Source: an uncultured Propionibacteriaceae bacterium (GTDB taxonomy: Bacteria; Actinomycetota; Actinomycetes; Propionibacteriales; Propionibacteriaceae). Taken from it: DNA of 10,834 bases. This document shows positions 1 through 6,712 of the stretch, one piece after another; the first letter of the stretch is position 1, and the number at the start of each line of letters is the position of its first letter. Under the pieces are notes generated by a model. It saw only the letters and a list, made by a program, of their open reading frames with translations, did no database searches and was not told the DNA's origin. Location of the stretch: contig CALMAD010000045.1 of assembly GCA_937859105.1 (NCBI GenBank), positions 1 through 10,834 of the forward strand, in the 5' to 3' direction. Both the position numbers and the translations under genes were made by a program.

Positions 1-34
1 AGGGAGGCGTCCCCGGAGACGGCCGGAACGCGAA

Positions 35-52
35 GGCGCCCGGACGGGCGCC
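35..52 (-). terminator. Hairpin downstream of mshC
   Basis: Just beyond the mshC stop codon a perfect 7-bp stem (GGCGCCC / GGGCGCC) closes a 4-nt loop. Read on the minus strand it is followed only by TTCGCGTTCC, so there is no proper T-tract. Position and strength suggest a transcription terminator of the weak U-tract type common in high-GC actinobacteria. That function is inferred; the hairpin itself is seen directly. Confidence 0.45.
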
Positions 53-56
53 GGCC

Positions 57-1295
57 TCAAAGCCGGACGCCGAGCAGGGCGTCGACCGCGCACTGGAACG
101 TGCGCGGGCCGTCGGTGTCGTCGCCGTCGATGTCGGACGCCGCCGCGACCCACTGGTCCACGGCCGCCAGGGCGGCCGGGGCGTCCAGGTCGTTCGCGAG
201 CGCCGCGCGCAGGTCGGTCACGAGCGAGGTCGCGGGGATCGTCGCCGTCTCGTTGCGCAGGCCGCGCCAGGCGGCGAGGCGCCGCTCGGCCTCGTCGAGG
301 TCGGCGTCGGTGTACTCCCAGTCGGAGCGGTAGTGGTGGGCGAGCAGCACGAGCCGGATCGCCATCGGGTCGCGCCCCGCCTCGCGCAGCTTCGACACCA
401 GGACCAGGTTGCCCTTGCTCTTGCTCATCTTCTCGCCGTCGTAGCCGACCATGCCGGCGTGGACGTAGGCCTGCGCGAAGGGCTGCCCCGTCGCCGCGGT
501 GGCCTCGGCGGCGCTCATCTCGTGGTGCGGGAACACCAGGTCGGAGCCGCCACCCTGGACGTCGAACCCCTCCCCGAGGTGCTGCAGCGCGATGGCCGCG
601 CACTCGATGTGCCACCCCGGACGCCCGCGCCCCAGCCGGGAGTCCCACGACGGCTCCCCGTCGCGGGCGAGCCGCCACACCAGGCAGTCGAGCGGGTCGC
701 GCTTGCCCGGACGGTCGGGGTCGCCGCCGCGTTCACCGAAGATCGCGAGGGCGGCCTCGGCGTCCAGGTGCGACTCGGAGCCGAAGCCCGGCGCGGCCGC
801 CGAGTTGAAGTACCAGTCGGGGAACTCCTCGTCGTCCACCTGGTAGATCAGGCCGGTCGGCATCAGCCGCTCGATCAGCTCGACGACAAGGGGAATCGAC
901 TCGACGGCCCCCACGTAGTCGCGGGGCGGCAGGACGTTCAGCGCCGTCATATCGGTCCGGAACAGCTCGGTCTGCTCCTCGGCCAGCGCCCGCCAGTCGA
1001 CGCCGGTGGCGTCGGCGCGCTCGAGCAGCGGGTCGTCGACGTCGGTGACGTTCTGCGTGTAGTGGACGCCGAGCCCGGCGTCCAGCCAGGCCCGCTGCAG
1101 CAGGTCGAACGCGACGTAGGTGTTCGCGTGCCCGAGGTGCGTCGCGTCGTAGGGCGTGATGCCGCAGACGTAGAGGCGCGCGTCGCCGGCCTCCGGGCCG
1201 ACCTCGACGAGGCCCTGGGCCGCGGTGTCGTGCACGCGCGGACGGGGGGCCCGTCCGTCCAGCGTCGGGACGTCGGGACGTGGCCAAGCCTGCAT
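57..1295 (-). CDS. mshC: Mycothiol ligase MshC (cysteine:GlcN-Ins ligase)
   Basis: Predicted to ligate L-cysteine to GlcN-inositol using ATP, the third enzymatic step of mycothiol synthesis in the cytoplasm. The 412-aa product matches the usual length of about 410. It resembles class I cysteinyl-tRNA synthetase but is shorter and carries MshC signatures: the [13 protein letters not shown] segment at residues 44-56 (HLGH is the HIGH motif), GWHIEC at 227-232, PHHE at 256-259 and KMSKS at 289-293. C44, C232 and H257 sit where the family binds zinc. The ATG at 1293-1295 is preferred over a start 19 codons upstream because the product then begins [10 protein letters not shown], as in the family, and GAGGAG lies at 1300-1305. 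It is transcribed divergently from uppP. No missing catalytic residue was noticed. Assignment to MshC rather than CysS is firm. Confidence 0.96.
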   Translation of the reverse strand: MQAWPRPDVPTLDGRAPRPRVHDTAAQGLVEVGPEAGDARLYVCGITPYDATHLGHANTYVAFDLLQRAWLDAGLGVHYTQNVTDVDDPLLERADATGVDWRALAEEQTELFRTDMTALNVLPPRDYVGAVESIPLVVELIERLMPTGLIYQVDDEEFPDWYFNSAAAPGFGSESHLDAEAALAIFGERGGDPDRPGKRDPLDCLVWRLARDGEPSWDSRLGRGRPGWHIECAAIALQHLGEGFDVQGGGSDLVFPHHEMSAAEATAATGQPFAQAYVHAGMVGYDGEKMSKSKGNLVLVSKLREAGRDPMAIRLVLLAHHYRSDWEYTDADLDEAERRLAAWRGLRNETATIPATSLVTDLRAALANDLDAPAALAAVDQWVAAASDIDGDDTDGPRTFQCAVDALLGVRL

Positions 1296-1360
1296 GGTTC
1301 TCCTCGAATGCGTGCGGGGCTGTCCGGCGCGAGGCGCTCCGCACCGGACCAACCGGCGTC

Positions 1361-1390
1361 AGCCTAGCCGGGGGCCCCGCCTCCGATCGA
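1361..1390 (-). promoter_or_regulatory. Candidate mshC promoter
   Basis: On the minus strand TCGATC (1385-1390) and TAGGCT (1361-1366) are separated by 18 nt, giving a leader of roughly 60 nt before the mshC start. The -10 fits TAnnnT; the -35 is weak (3 of 6 bases of TTGACA). The tRNA promoter at 3535-3564 has the same 18-nt spacing. This is inferred by pattern only. Confidence 0.4.
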
Positions 1391-1399
1391 TCCCGCCCG

Positions 1400-1509
1400 A
1401 TGGCCGACCACGCATGGCCGACCGGTGCGGCGTCCGACTGGTGCGGCGTCCGGCCGGGGCAGAGGCCAACCCATGCAGAGGCCAACCGGTGCAGCGTCCG
1501 ACCAGCGGT
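1400..1509. repeat. Degenerate 16-bp tandem repeat array, mshC-uppP intergenic
   Basis: Six consecutive 16-nt units start at 1414, 1430, 1446, 1462, 1478 and 1494, preceded by a 14-nt unit at 1400. Examples are ATGGCCGACCGGTGCG, GCGTCCGACTGGTGCG, GAGGCCAACCCATGCA and GAGGCCAACCGGTGCA, with an approximate consensus GmGkCCgACCgGTGCr. The array lies upstream of both the candidate mshC promoter and the candidate uppP -10, in a 306-nt stretch without a gene. It could be a set of binding sites or simply slippage-derived satellite DNA. The repeat is seen directly; its function is unknown. Confidence 0.75.
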
Positions 1510-1556
1510 GTTGCCGAATGCGACCGTGGCGTGACCCGACGGGGCCGGCGTCCGAG

Positions 1557-1562
1557 TATCGT
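1557..1562 (+). promoter_or_regulatory. Candidate uppP -10 box
   Basis: TATCGT lies about 40 nt before the uppP ATG. The same hexamer in a similar setting (GTATCGT) precedes pxpA at 9211. I see no convincing -35. The ribosome binding site of uppP is also poor: the bases before the ATG read AAAGCGGGAACGCAC. Confidence 0.35.
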
Positions 1563-1601
1563 TGCCGCGGCATTCAACCGGACACGAAAGCGGGAACGCA
1601 C

Positions 1602-2447
1602 ATGATGGAGTGGTGGCAGTCGATCATCCTCGGCATCGTCGAGGGGATCACGGAGTTCCTCCCGATCTCCAGTACCGGTCACCTGACTGTCGCCGAGAAG
1701 CTGATGGGGATGCCCATCAGCGATCCCACCGTCACGGCCTACACCGCCATGATCCAGGTGGGCGCGATGATCGCGGCGATCGTGTACTTCTGGTCCGACA
1801 TCGTCCGCATCGTGAAGGCGTGGTTCGGCGGCCTCCGCAGCGCGGAGGGCAAGGCCGACCCCGACTATCGGCTGGGCTGGGCCGTCATCGTCGGCTTCGC
1901 GGTGACCGCGGTGATCGCGCTCGCGCTGAAGGACCTGATCGAGGGGCCGCTGCGCAGCCTGTGGTTCGTCGTCGGCGGCCTGCTGGTGTGGAGCGTCGCG
2001 ATGTTCCTCGGCGACCGCGTCGGCAAGCAGGAGCGCGGCGAGCACTCCATCACGATCAAGGACGGGGCGATCCTCGGCCTCATTCAGAGCTTCGCGCTCG
2101 TGCCGGGCGTCTCCCGCTCGGGCGCCACGATCACTGGCGCGCTGTTCCTCGGCATCGACCGCGTCACCGCGACCCGCATGAGCTTCTTCCTGGGCATCCC
2201 GACGCTCGTCGCGGCCGGCGGCCTGCAGGCGGTGCAGGAGGCGTCCGCGATCGGCGCCCCCGGCGGGGTCGGCTGGCTGGCCACGATCATCGGGACGGCG
2301 ATCTCGTTCGTCGTCGCCTACGCCTCCATCGCGTGGTTGCTGAAGTTCGTCCAGTCGAACAACTTCACCGCCTTCGTGATCTACCGCGTGCTGCTCGGCC
2401 TGCTGATCGCGGGGCTCCTGCTCGCGAACGTGATCGCCCCGGTCTGA
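1602..2447 (+). CDS. uppP: Undecaprenyl-diphosphate phosphatase UppP (BacA)
   Basis: An integral membrane phosphatase that converts undecaprenyl diphosphate to undecaprenyl phosphate, recycling the lipid carrier for peptidoglycan and other envelope polymers; overexpression is linked to bacitracin resistance in the family. The 281-aa product has both family signatures: an acidic motif EGITEFLPISSTGHL (residues 14-28, E14 and E18) and PGVSRSGAT (168-176, with S171 and R172). Several hydrophobic segments can be seen, including about 47-63, 93-109, 121-136 and two or three near the C terminus. The start is the first of two adjacent ATGs, and the product then begins MMEWWQSIILG as expected. It is divergent from mshC and 39 nt ahead of the aldo/keto reductase, with no terminator between them, so read-through is likely. 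Function is assigned with high confidence. Confidence 0.96.
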   Translation: MMEWWQSIILGIVEGITEFLPISSTGHLTVAEKLMGMPISDPTVTAYTAMIQVGAMIAAIVYFWSDIVRIVKAWFGGLRSAEGKADPDYRLGWAVIVGFAVTAVIALALKDLIEGPLRSLWFVVGGLLVWSVAMFLGDRVGKQERGEHSITIKDGAILGLIQSFALVPGVSRSGATITGALFLGIDRVTATRMSFFLGIPTLVAAGGLQAVQEASAIGAPGGVGWLATIIGTAISFVVAYASIAWLLKFVQSNNFTAFVIYRVLLGLLIAGLLLANVIAPV

Positions 2448-2473
2448 CGCGGGCCGCGGGCGTCCCCGATCGC

Positions 2474-2479
2474 TAGGGT
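2474..2479 (+). promoter_or_regulatory. -10 box for a leaderless aldo/keto reductase transcript
   Basis: TAGGGT ends 7 nt before the ATG at 2487, so transcription would start at or next to the start codon. Leaderless mRNAs with a TAnnnT box at this distance are common in actinobacteria. No good -35 is visible. The sequence AGGGTGGG could alternatively act as a weak ribosome binding site, so the two readings compete. Confidence 0.45.
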
Positions 2480-2486
2480 GGGCGCC

Positions 2487-3467
2487 ATGCAACGACGGAC
2501 GGTCGGGGGCAGTGGCCTCCAGGTGGGACGCCTCGGGCTCGGCACCATGACGTGGGGCCGCGACACGCGCATGGACGAGGCGAAGCCGCTCATCGCGTCG
2601 TTCGTGGACGCCGGAGGCTCCCTGGTCGACACGGCCGCCGCCTACGGCAACGGCGAGGCGGAGCGCATGCTCGGCAAGCTGATGCGCACCGAGGTGCGCC
2701 GCTCCGACGTCGTCGTCGCGACGAAGGCCGGCTTCGGGCTGCGGGACGGCCGGCGCGTCGTCGACACCTCCGCGCGCTCGATGCTGGACGACCTGCACGG
2801 CTCCCTGCGCCGGCTCGGCACCGACCACCTGGACCTCTGGCAGATCCACGCCTGGGGTTCGGCGCCTCTGGAGGAGACCCTCGCGGCGATCGACCAGGCC
2901 GTGTCGGCCGGCGACGTCCGGTACGCGGGCGTCTCGAACTTCGTCGGCTGGCAGACCGCCCAGGCGGCGACCTGGCAGCGGGCCTTCCCGGGCCGCGCCC
3001 CGATCGCGAGCGCCCAGGTGGAGTACTCCCTACTGGCCCGCCGCGCCGAGGTGGAGGTGCTGCCCTGCGTCCGGTCGCTCGGCCTGGGCTTCTTCCCCTG
3101 GTCGCCGATGGGACGCGGCGTCCTCACCGGGAAGTACCGTTCGGGGACGCCGCGCGACTCGCGCGGCGCGACCGATCACTTCGGCTGGTACGTGGAGCCT
3201 TACCTGGAGGCCCGCTCGCGGGCCGTCGTCGAGGGTGTCGCCAAGGCCGCGGACGGCCTCGGGCTGACGCCGCTGCAGGTCGCGCTCGTGTGGGTCCGGG
3301 ACGCCCCCGGCGTCACCGCTCCCCTGCTGGGTGCCCGGACGGCCGACCAGCTCGCCCCGTACCTCGCCTGCGAGGACCTGGAGGTGCCCCACGAGATCGT
3401 GCTGGCCCTCGACGACATCTCCGGGGGGCCGAACGGCGCCCGCGACCACGAGGAAGCCCGGGCCTGA
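2487..3467 (+). CDS. Aldo/keto reductase
   Basis: A predicted cytosolic NADPH-dependent oxidoreductase with the (beta/alpha)8 fold, 326 aa. The family catalytic tetrad is visible: D48 and Y53 in VDTAAAYGNGEAE, K80 in VVVATKAGFG, and H121 in DLWQIHAWG. The N terminus RTVGGSGLQVGRLGLGTMTWG and the later FFPWSPMGRGVLTGKY segment are typical of the bacterial YajO/Tas-like and AKR11-13-like groups. The true substrate cannot be read from sequence. The ATG at 2487 is chosen over an in-frame GTG at 2478 because the product then starts MQRRTVGG, as homologs do, and a -10-like box sits just ahead of it. It may be co-transcribed with uppP as well as read from its own promoter. The gene is complete and uses strongly GC-ending codons. 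Confidence 0.9.
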   Translation: MQRRTVGGSGLQVGRLGLGTMTWGRDTRMDEAKPLIASFVDAGGSLVDTAAAYGNGEAERMLGKLMRTEVRRSDVVVATKAGFGLRDGRRVVDTSARSMLDDLHGSLRRLGTDHLDLWQIHAWGSAPLEETLAAIDQAVSAGDVRYAGVSNFVGWQTAQAATWQRAFPGRAPIASAQVEYSLLARRAEVEVLPCVRSLGLGFFPWSPMGRGVLTGKYRSGTPRDSRGATDHFGWYVEPYLEARSRAVVEGVAKAADGLGLTPLQVALVWVRDAPGVTAPLLGARTADQLAPYLACEDLEVPHEIVLALDDISGGPNGARDHEEARA

Positions 3468-3534
3468 TCTGCGGGGCGAGCGGAGGCGTCCGGGCGTGAC
3501 CGTTGCGTCCGCGGGGTGAGCCGCTTGTCTCGTT

Positions 3535-3564
3535 TCGACACCGCCCGGGCGCCCTTGCTATAGT
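3535..3564 (+). promoter_or_regulatory. tRNA-Leu promoter
   Basis: TCGACA (3535-3540; one mismatch to TTGACA) and TATAGT (3559-3564) are separated by 18 nt. Transcription would begin about 25 nt before the mature tRNA. This is the best sigma70-type promoter in the window, as expected for a stable RNA gene. Confidence 0.75.
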
Positions 3565-3595
3565 TCACGGGCTGCCGATGACCGGCAGACACCCT

Positions 3596-3681
3596 GCGCG
3601 GGTGGCGGAATAGGTAGACGCGCTAGCTTGAGGTGCTAGTGCCCGATTAAGGGCGTGGAGGTTCAAGTCCTCTCTCGCGCA
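3596..3681 (+). tRNA. tRNA-Leu (anticodon GAG)
   Basis: A class II tRNA of 86 nt. The acceptor stem pairs GCGCGGG (3596-3602) with CTCGCGC (3674-3680), including one G-U pair, with discriminator A at 3681. The anticodon stem is CTAGC / GCTAG (3623-3627 and 3635-3639) around loop TTGAGGT, giving anticodon GAG at 3630-3632, which reads CUC and CUU. The variable arm GCCC-GATTAA-GGGC and the T arm GGAGG-TTCAAGT-CCTCT are intact. CCA is not encoded (ACAGG follows), so it must be added by nucleotidyltransferase. The unit stands alone with its own promoter and terminator. Confidence 0.97.
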
Positions 3682-3691
3682 CAGGAGAAAT

Positions 3692-3719
3692 CCCCGTCGT
3701 TGAGGCGGGGTTTTTCTTT
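3692..3719 (+). terminator. Intrinsic terminator of tRNA-Leu
   Basis: A 7-bp stem CCCCGTC / GGCGGGG (one G-T pair) with loop GTTGA is followed directly by TTTTTCTTT, 10 nt beyond the tRNA. It is a classical Rho-independent terminator and the only one with a real T-tract in the window. Confidence 0.92.
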
Positions 3720-3875
3720 GCCCTCGTGCGGGACTCCCGCCGCTCTCCCCTGAGCCCCTCGGCCCCGCCTGGGCGTCCCCCTGAGCCGGAACCCTCGGCC
3801 CAACCCCTACGTCCGGCGTTCGCTGCGCTTTCTCACGTCCGCGCTTCCGCGGCACCCGACCGGACGCCAACGGGG
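3720..3875. other. Non-coding spacer after tRNA-Leu
   Basis: I see no credible gene here. Two small hairpins can be drawn, GCGGG-ACT-CCCGC (3728-3740) and CCGCG-CTTC-CGCGG (3839-3852), and two copies of the frequent word GGCGTCC/GGACGCC. I found no direct copy of the tRNA 3' end, so nothing marks an integrated element at this tRNA. Confidence 0.6.
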
Positions 3876-4113
3876 GCTCTCTGGTTGTCGAGAGACCCAG
3901 TGGGAACGACGTGATGCTTCATCCGTTGCGCACTGGTTCGCAGGCGGGTTCTGGTCCTATAGACCGCGTCGACGGGGTCCGGGGACGCGACCGCAAGCAG
4001 CGGGCACGACACCGGCCCACCGCTGGGTGTGGGAGGGCCCGACAGGCGCAAACCAGTGCGCCCTAGATCCAGCACAACACCGTTCTCACTGGGTCTCTCG
4101 ACAACCAGAGAGC
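3876..4113. mobile_element. 238-bp palindromic element with 33-bp inverted repeats (MITE-like)
   Basis: The ends 3876-3908 and 4081-4113 are inverted copies with one mismatch over 33 bp, beginning GCTCTCTGGTTGTCGAGAG on each outer end. Nineteen nt inside each arm, a second inverted pair GCGCACTGGTT (left 3928-3938, right arm equivalent) occurs at the same spacing, with about half of the intervening bases also matching. Each arm can fold on itself (TCTCT / AGAGA and CCAGTG / CACTGG), and the centre adds smaller hairpins such as GGTC-CTATA-GACC. There is no transposase and no plausible ORF. I see no target duplication beside the ends. Symmetry and size suit a miniature inverted-repeat element or an eroded insertion sequence; a structured RNA is the alternative. 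Neither the family nor mobility is established. Confidence 0.55.
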
Positions 4114-4221
4114 ATTCGTTCGCACGGGTGACGCGGCCGCCGCCGGCGCACAGCCCCCTCACAAGGACGTCTGCAAGACTCGCGTCGAACGTCCAGCCGG
4201 ACCCCGACGAAAGGCCCGACC
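4114..4221. other. Leader of the dioxygenase remnant
   Basis: This stretch separates the palindromic element from the dioxygenase start. GAAAGG at 4209-4214 sits 7 nt before the ATG and is a plausible ribosome binding site. I could not pick out a convincing promoter, so the original promoter may have been displaced by the inverted-repeat element. Confidence 0.35.
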
Positions 4222-4640
4222 ATGAGCGATCCCGTCGCCGCGTCCTTCGAGGGACGCCCGCTGCCCAAGCCCGACGAGCCCGTCGTCGACCAGGGCCTCC
4301 AGTTCGATATCACGACGATGATGGGACGCCGCGGCCTGCTCGCGCTGCTGGGCGGCGGGCTCGGCGCGATCTCCCTCGCCGCCTGCGGCGTCCCGGGAAC
4401 GTCGGCGCCGGCGGCGTCCGGGACGGCGTCCTCCGGTGCGACGGCGTCCTCGAACCTCACGGAGATCCCCGACGAGACCGCCGGGCCCTACCCGGCGGAC
4501 GGCTCGAACGGGCCGGACATCCTGGAGCAGGCGGGCGTCGTCCGCCGCGACATTCGGTCGAGCTTCGGCACGTCCACGGCGAAGGCCGCGGGCGTCCCGA
4601 TGTCGCTGGCGACGGCGAAGGCGATCGTCGATGACGCCGG
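4222..4640 (+). pseudogene. 5' remnant of a secreted intradiol ring-cleavage dioxygenase
   Basis: The N terminus of a Tat-exported lipoprotein of the intradiol (catechol/protocatechuate-type) dioxygenase family. A twin arginine at R36-R37, a hydrophobic stretch and lipobox LAAC (C55) form the leader. A Ser/Ala/Thr-rich linker follows, then the family's start, with ETAGPYPADGSNGPDIL and VRRDIRSSFG near residues 85-115. Homology ends after about GVPMSL (residue 130). The next codons do not continue the beta-sandwich, and all iron ligands (two Tyr, two His) are missing. The frame stays open to 4767 only by reading antisense through the ThrE-like gene, producing a nonsense tail. Full-length members are usually more than 250 aa. 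The protein is almost certainly inactive as a dioxygenase, although a lipoprotein stub could still be made. The exact break lies between about 4605 and 4650. Confidence 0.8.
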
Positions 4641-4973
4641 ACGCCGGGCATCCTCGGCGAGACGTGCAGCCACCACTCCCGTGCTGGGTGGAGTGGTCGT
4701 CGCCGTCGTCCACGCGATCGTGTCGAGCACCGCCGTCACGACGCCCATGTGCACGGCCTCCGGCTGAACCGGGATCTCGCGCAGGTGGACGCCTTCGGAG
4801 TCCAGCAGCGTGAGGGAGGCCCAGTTGGGCACCACGGTCACGGCGAACCCGTAAGCCCTGGCGAGGCGCTCGACGGACTCGATGGTGCCCGTGGTCGTGT
4901 GCCCGTTTCCGATCAGGAGGCGAGCGGCCTCCGCGACGACGTCCCGACCCGTGGCCTCCCCGGGGGCGGTCAT
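4640..4973 (-). pseudogene. 5' remnant of a ThrE-type threonine/serine exporter
   Basis: About 110 residues resembling the cytoplasmic N-terminal domain of ThrE-family exporters (formerly DUF1212): AARLLIGNGHTTTGTIESVE, RLARAYGFAVTVVPNWASL, then HLREIPVQPEAVHMG and a helix. The family normally continues into about ten membrane segments; none are present here. After about EDARRPAS the frame runs antisense into the dioxygenase remnant and ends at 4488, giving a 161-aa hybrid. The ATG at 4971-4973 overlaps the malic enzyme stop as ATGA, so the gene was translationally coupled and probably served the same metabolic unit. Assignment to ThrE rests on pattern recall and is moderate; loss of the transporter core is clear if it is right. 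Confidence 0.6.
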
Positions 4974-6627
4974 GGGCGCGAGCGGACGATGTCTGCGTAG
5001 GAGGGCTGCCACATGGCGTCCTGAACGGCCTGCACGAGGTTGTCGTGCTCCGCCGTCGCGACGCCGTCGACCGCGGCCTGCCTCGCGACCGCGACGGCCA
5101 CGGTCGCCGAGGACGCCCGCAGGTTCTCCACGGCCGGCAGCAGGGAGGCGCCGGGCGGGGTCGGGTCGACTTGTGATGCGACAGCCTCGGCGGCGGCGAG
5201 CAGCATGCCGTCGGTGACATGTGTCGCGCCGGAGACGATGGTGCCGAGCCCCAGCCCCGGGTAGAGCAGCGCGTTGTTGCCCTGCCCGATCGTGTAGGTG
5301 GTGCCCTCGTACTCGAACGGCTCGACCGGAATCCCCGTCGCGACCAGCGCCCGACCCTCGCTCCAGGCGATCACGTCGGCGGGCATCGCCTCGATCTTCT
5401 CGGTCGGATTCGACAGCGGCAGCACGATCGGGCGCTCGACCCCGGTCGCGACAGCCTCGATCACGTCCTGGGTGAAGGCGTTGTGGTCCGTCGACGTGCC
5501 GATCAGGATCGTCGGCTGAGCCTGACGTGCCACCTCGAGCAGCCCGATCTTTCCGTGCTCACGCTTCCAGCCCTTCACCTCGGACGCCTTCCGCGCGTAG
5601 GCCTGCTGGTAATCGGGCAGGCCCTTCATGTCGTCGGTCACCAGGCCGTTGATGTCGACCAGCCAGATGCGGTCGCGCGCCTCGGCGTCCGAGAGTCCGT
5701 CGCGAACCATGCCCGCGTGGATCTGGTCCGCCATGCCGGTGCCGGCGGTACCGGCGCCGTAGACGACGAGCCGCTGCTCGGCGAACGTCTGCTTCGTGAT
5801 CTTCATGCCCGAGATGACGGCCGCCATGACGATCGCGCCCGTGCCCTGCATGTCGTCGTTGAAGATGCGGTATTTGTCGGCGTTGTCGACCAGAATGCGG
5901 CGAGCGTTGCTGGGGCCGAAGTCCTCGAAGTGGAGCAGCGCGCGCGGATACAGGTCGGCGACGACCGACAGGTACTCCGAAATCAGCTGGTCGTAGCGCT
6001 CGCCGCGGACTCGGGCGTGACGATTGCCCAGGTAGGACGGGTCGTTCAGCAAGTACTCGTTGTCGGTGCCGCAGTCGAGGTTGACCGCGATCGTTCGGGC
6101 AGGGTGGATGCCCGCGGCGGCGGTGTAGACGGCCAGCTTTCCGACACTGATGTCGGTGCCGTTCACTCCCCAGTCGCCGATGCCGAGGATCTCCTCGGCA
6201 TCCGACACGACGACGAGATCGACGTCATCTGGGCCGAGCCCGAGCGTTTCGAAGGACGCCCGCACGTCCTGCGGACGATCGATCGACAGGTAGATCGCCC
6301 GCGAGCGGCGGTAGTCCCGCGACCACTTCTTGATCGCCTCGCCCACGGTCGGGTCGTACACGATCGGCAGAAGCTCCGGCAGATGATCGCTCAGCACCTT
6401 GTAATAGAGGACTTCGTTGCGATTGTGGAGCTGGTCCAGGAACACGTCCGGTCGAGGTCGGTCGGAAAGTCCCGCAGCTGTGCGTACGAGCGGACGGCCT
6501 GCTGATCGAGCGTCTCGACGGCGGCGGGGAGGCGTCCGGTGAGACCGACCTTCGCGCGCTCCTCGTGCGTGAAAGCGGTGCCCTTGTTGGTCAAAGGGTT
6601 CGTGATCGCGTCGGGCTTCTGAGCCAT
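4970..6627 (-). pseudogene. NAD-type malic enzyme with an apparent -1 frameshift
   Basis: Malate to pyruvate plus CO2, with reduction of NAD(P)+. The reading frame from ATG 6625-6627 encodes the expected N terminus (ITNPLTNKGTAFTHEERAKV, then LPAAVETLDQQAVRSYAQL and FPTDLDR). Homology then jumps frame at about 6447 to VFLDQLHNRNEVLYYKVLSD. Adding one base between 6448 and 6447 (CGG-CAC-GTG) restores a 552-aa protein, close to the usual 560. Downstream motifs are intact: YDPTVGEA, LDCGTDNEYLLNDPSYLGNR, LLHFEDFGPSNA, IFNDDMQGTGA, the dinucleotide site VVYGAGTAGTGMA, LSNPTEKIEA, and YPGLGLGTIVSGA near the C terminus. GAAAGG lies 8 nt before the ATG. The stop overlaps the ThrE-like start. A sequencing error is as likely as a true mutation. 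Codon use is less GC-rich than in the flanking genes, with AAT, ATT, CGA and CGT present. Confidence 0.87.
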
Positions 6628-6658
6628 GGGGAGGACCTTTCATCGGTGCGTGAGCACC

Positions 6659-6710
6659 AGATTGTCACTCTTCGCTCATCCGGTTCAAGAAATGTCAGTT
6701 CCCTGACGTT
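6659..6710 (-). promoter_or_regulatory. Malic enzyme promoter with a palindromic operator candidate
   Basis: The 85-nt gap behind the regulator gene holds a palindrome, GTCAG-TTCC-CTGAC (6694-6707), extendable to 8-bp arms with one mismatch (6691-6710). On the minus strand it lies directly upstream of TTGAAC (6683-6688) and, after 18 nt, CAATCT (6659-6664). A hairpin GGTGC-GTGA-GCACC (6645-6658) falls in the would-be leader. The arrangement fits a malic enzyme promoter with a regulator site beside the -35. That the neighbouring RpiR-type protein binds it is inference. Confidence 0.5.
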
Positions 6711-6712
6711 TG

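Noticed and set aside
57..1295. Cysteinyl-tRNA synthetase (cysS) for the first gene
   Set aside because: Length, the N terminus [10 protein letters not shown] and the [11 protein letters not shown] motif are those of MshC, and CysS is longer with a C-terminal DALR domain.
1359..2849. 496-aa minus-strand frame across uppP and its control region
   Set aside because: It is antisense to uppP and the AKR start, is rich in Arg/Asp/His as expected of antisense frames in GC-rich DNA, and has no recognisable domain.
3833..4162. 109-aa minus-strand frame in the palindromic element
   Set aside because: Its matching ends come only from the inverted repeats; no ribosome binding site or domain is visible.
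3596..4221. Integrated element using tRNA-Leu as attachment site
   Set aside because: No direct copy of the tRNA 3' end was found in the window and there is no integrase; only the inverted-repeat element is supported.
4488..5012. Intact 174-aa minus-strand protein
   Set aside because: Only the first 110 or so residues from 4973 look ThrE-like; the tail is antisense dioxygenase sequence, so it is treated as a truncated gene.
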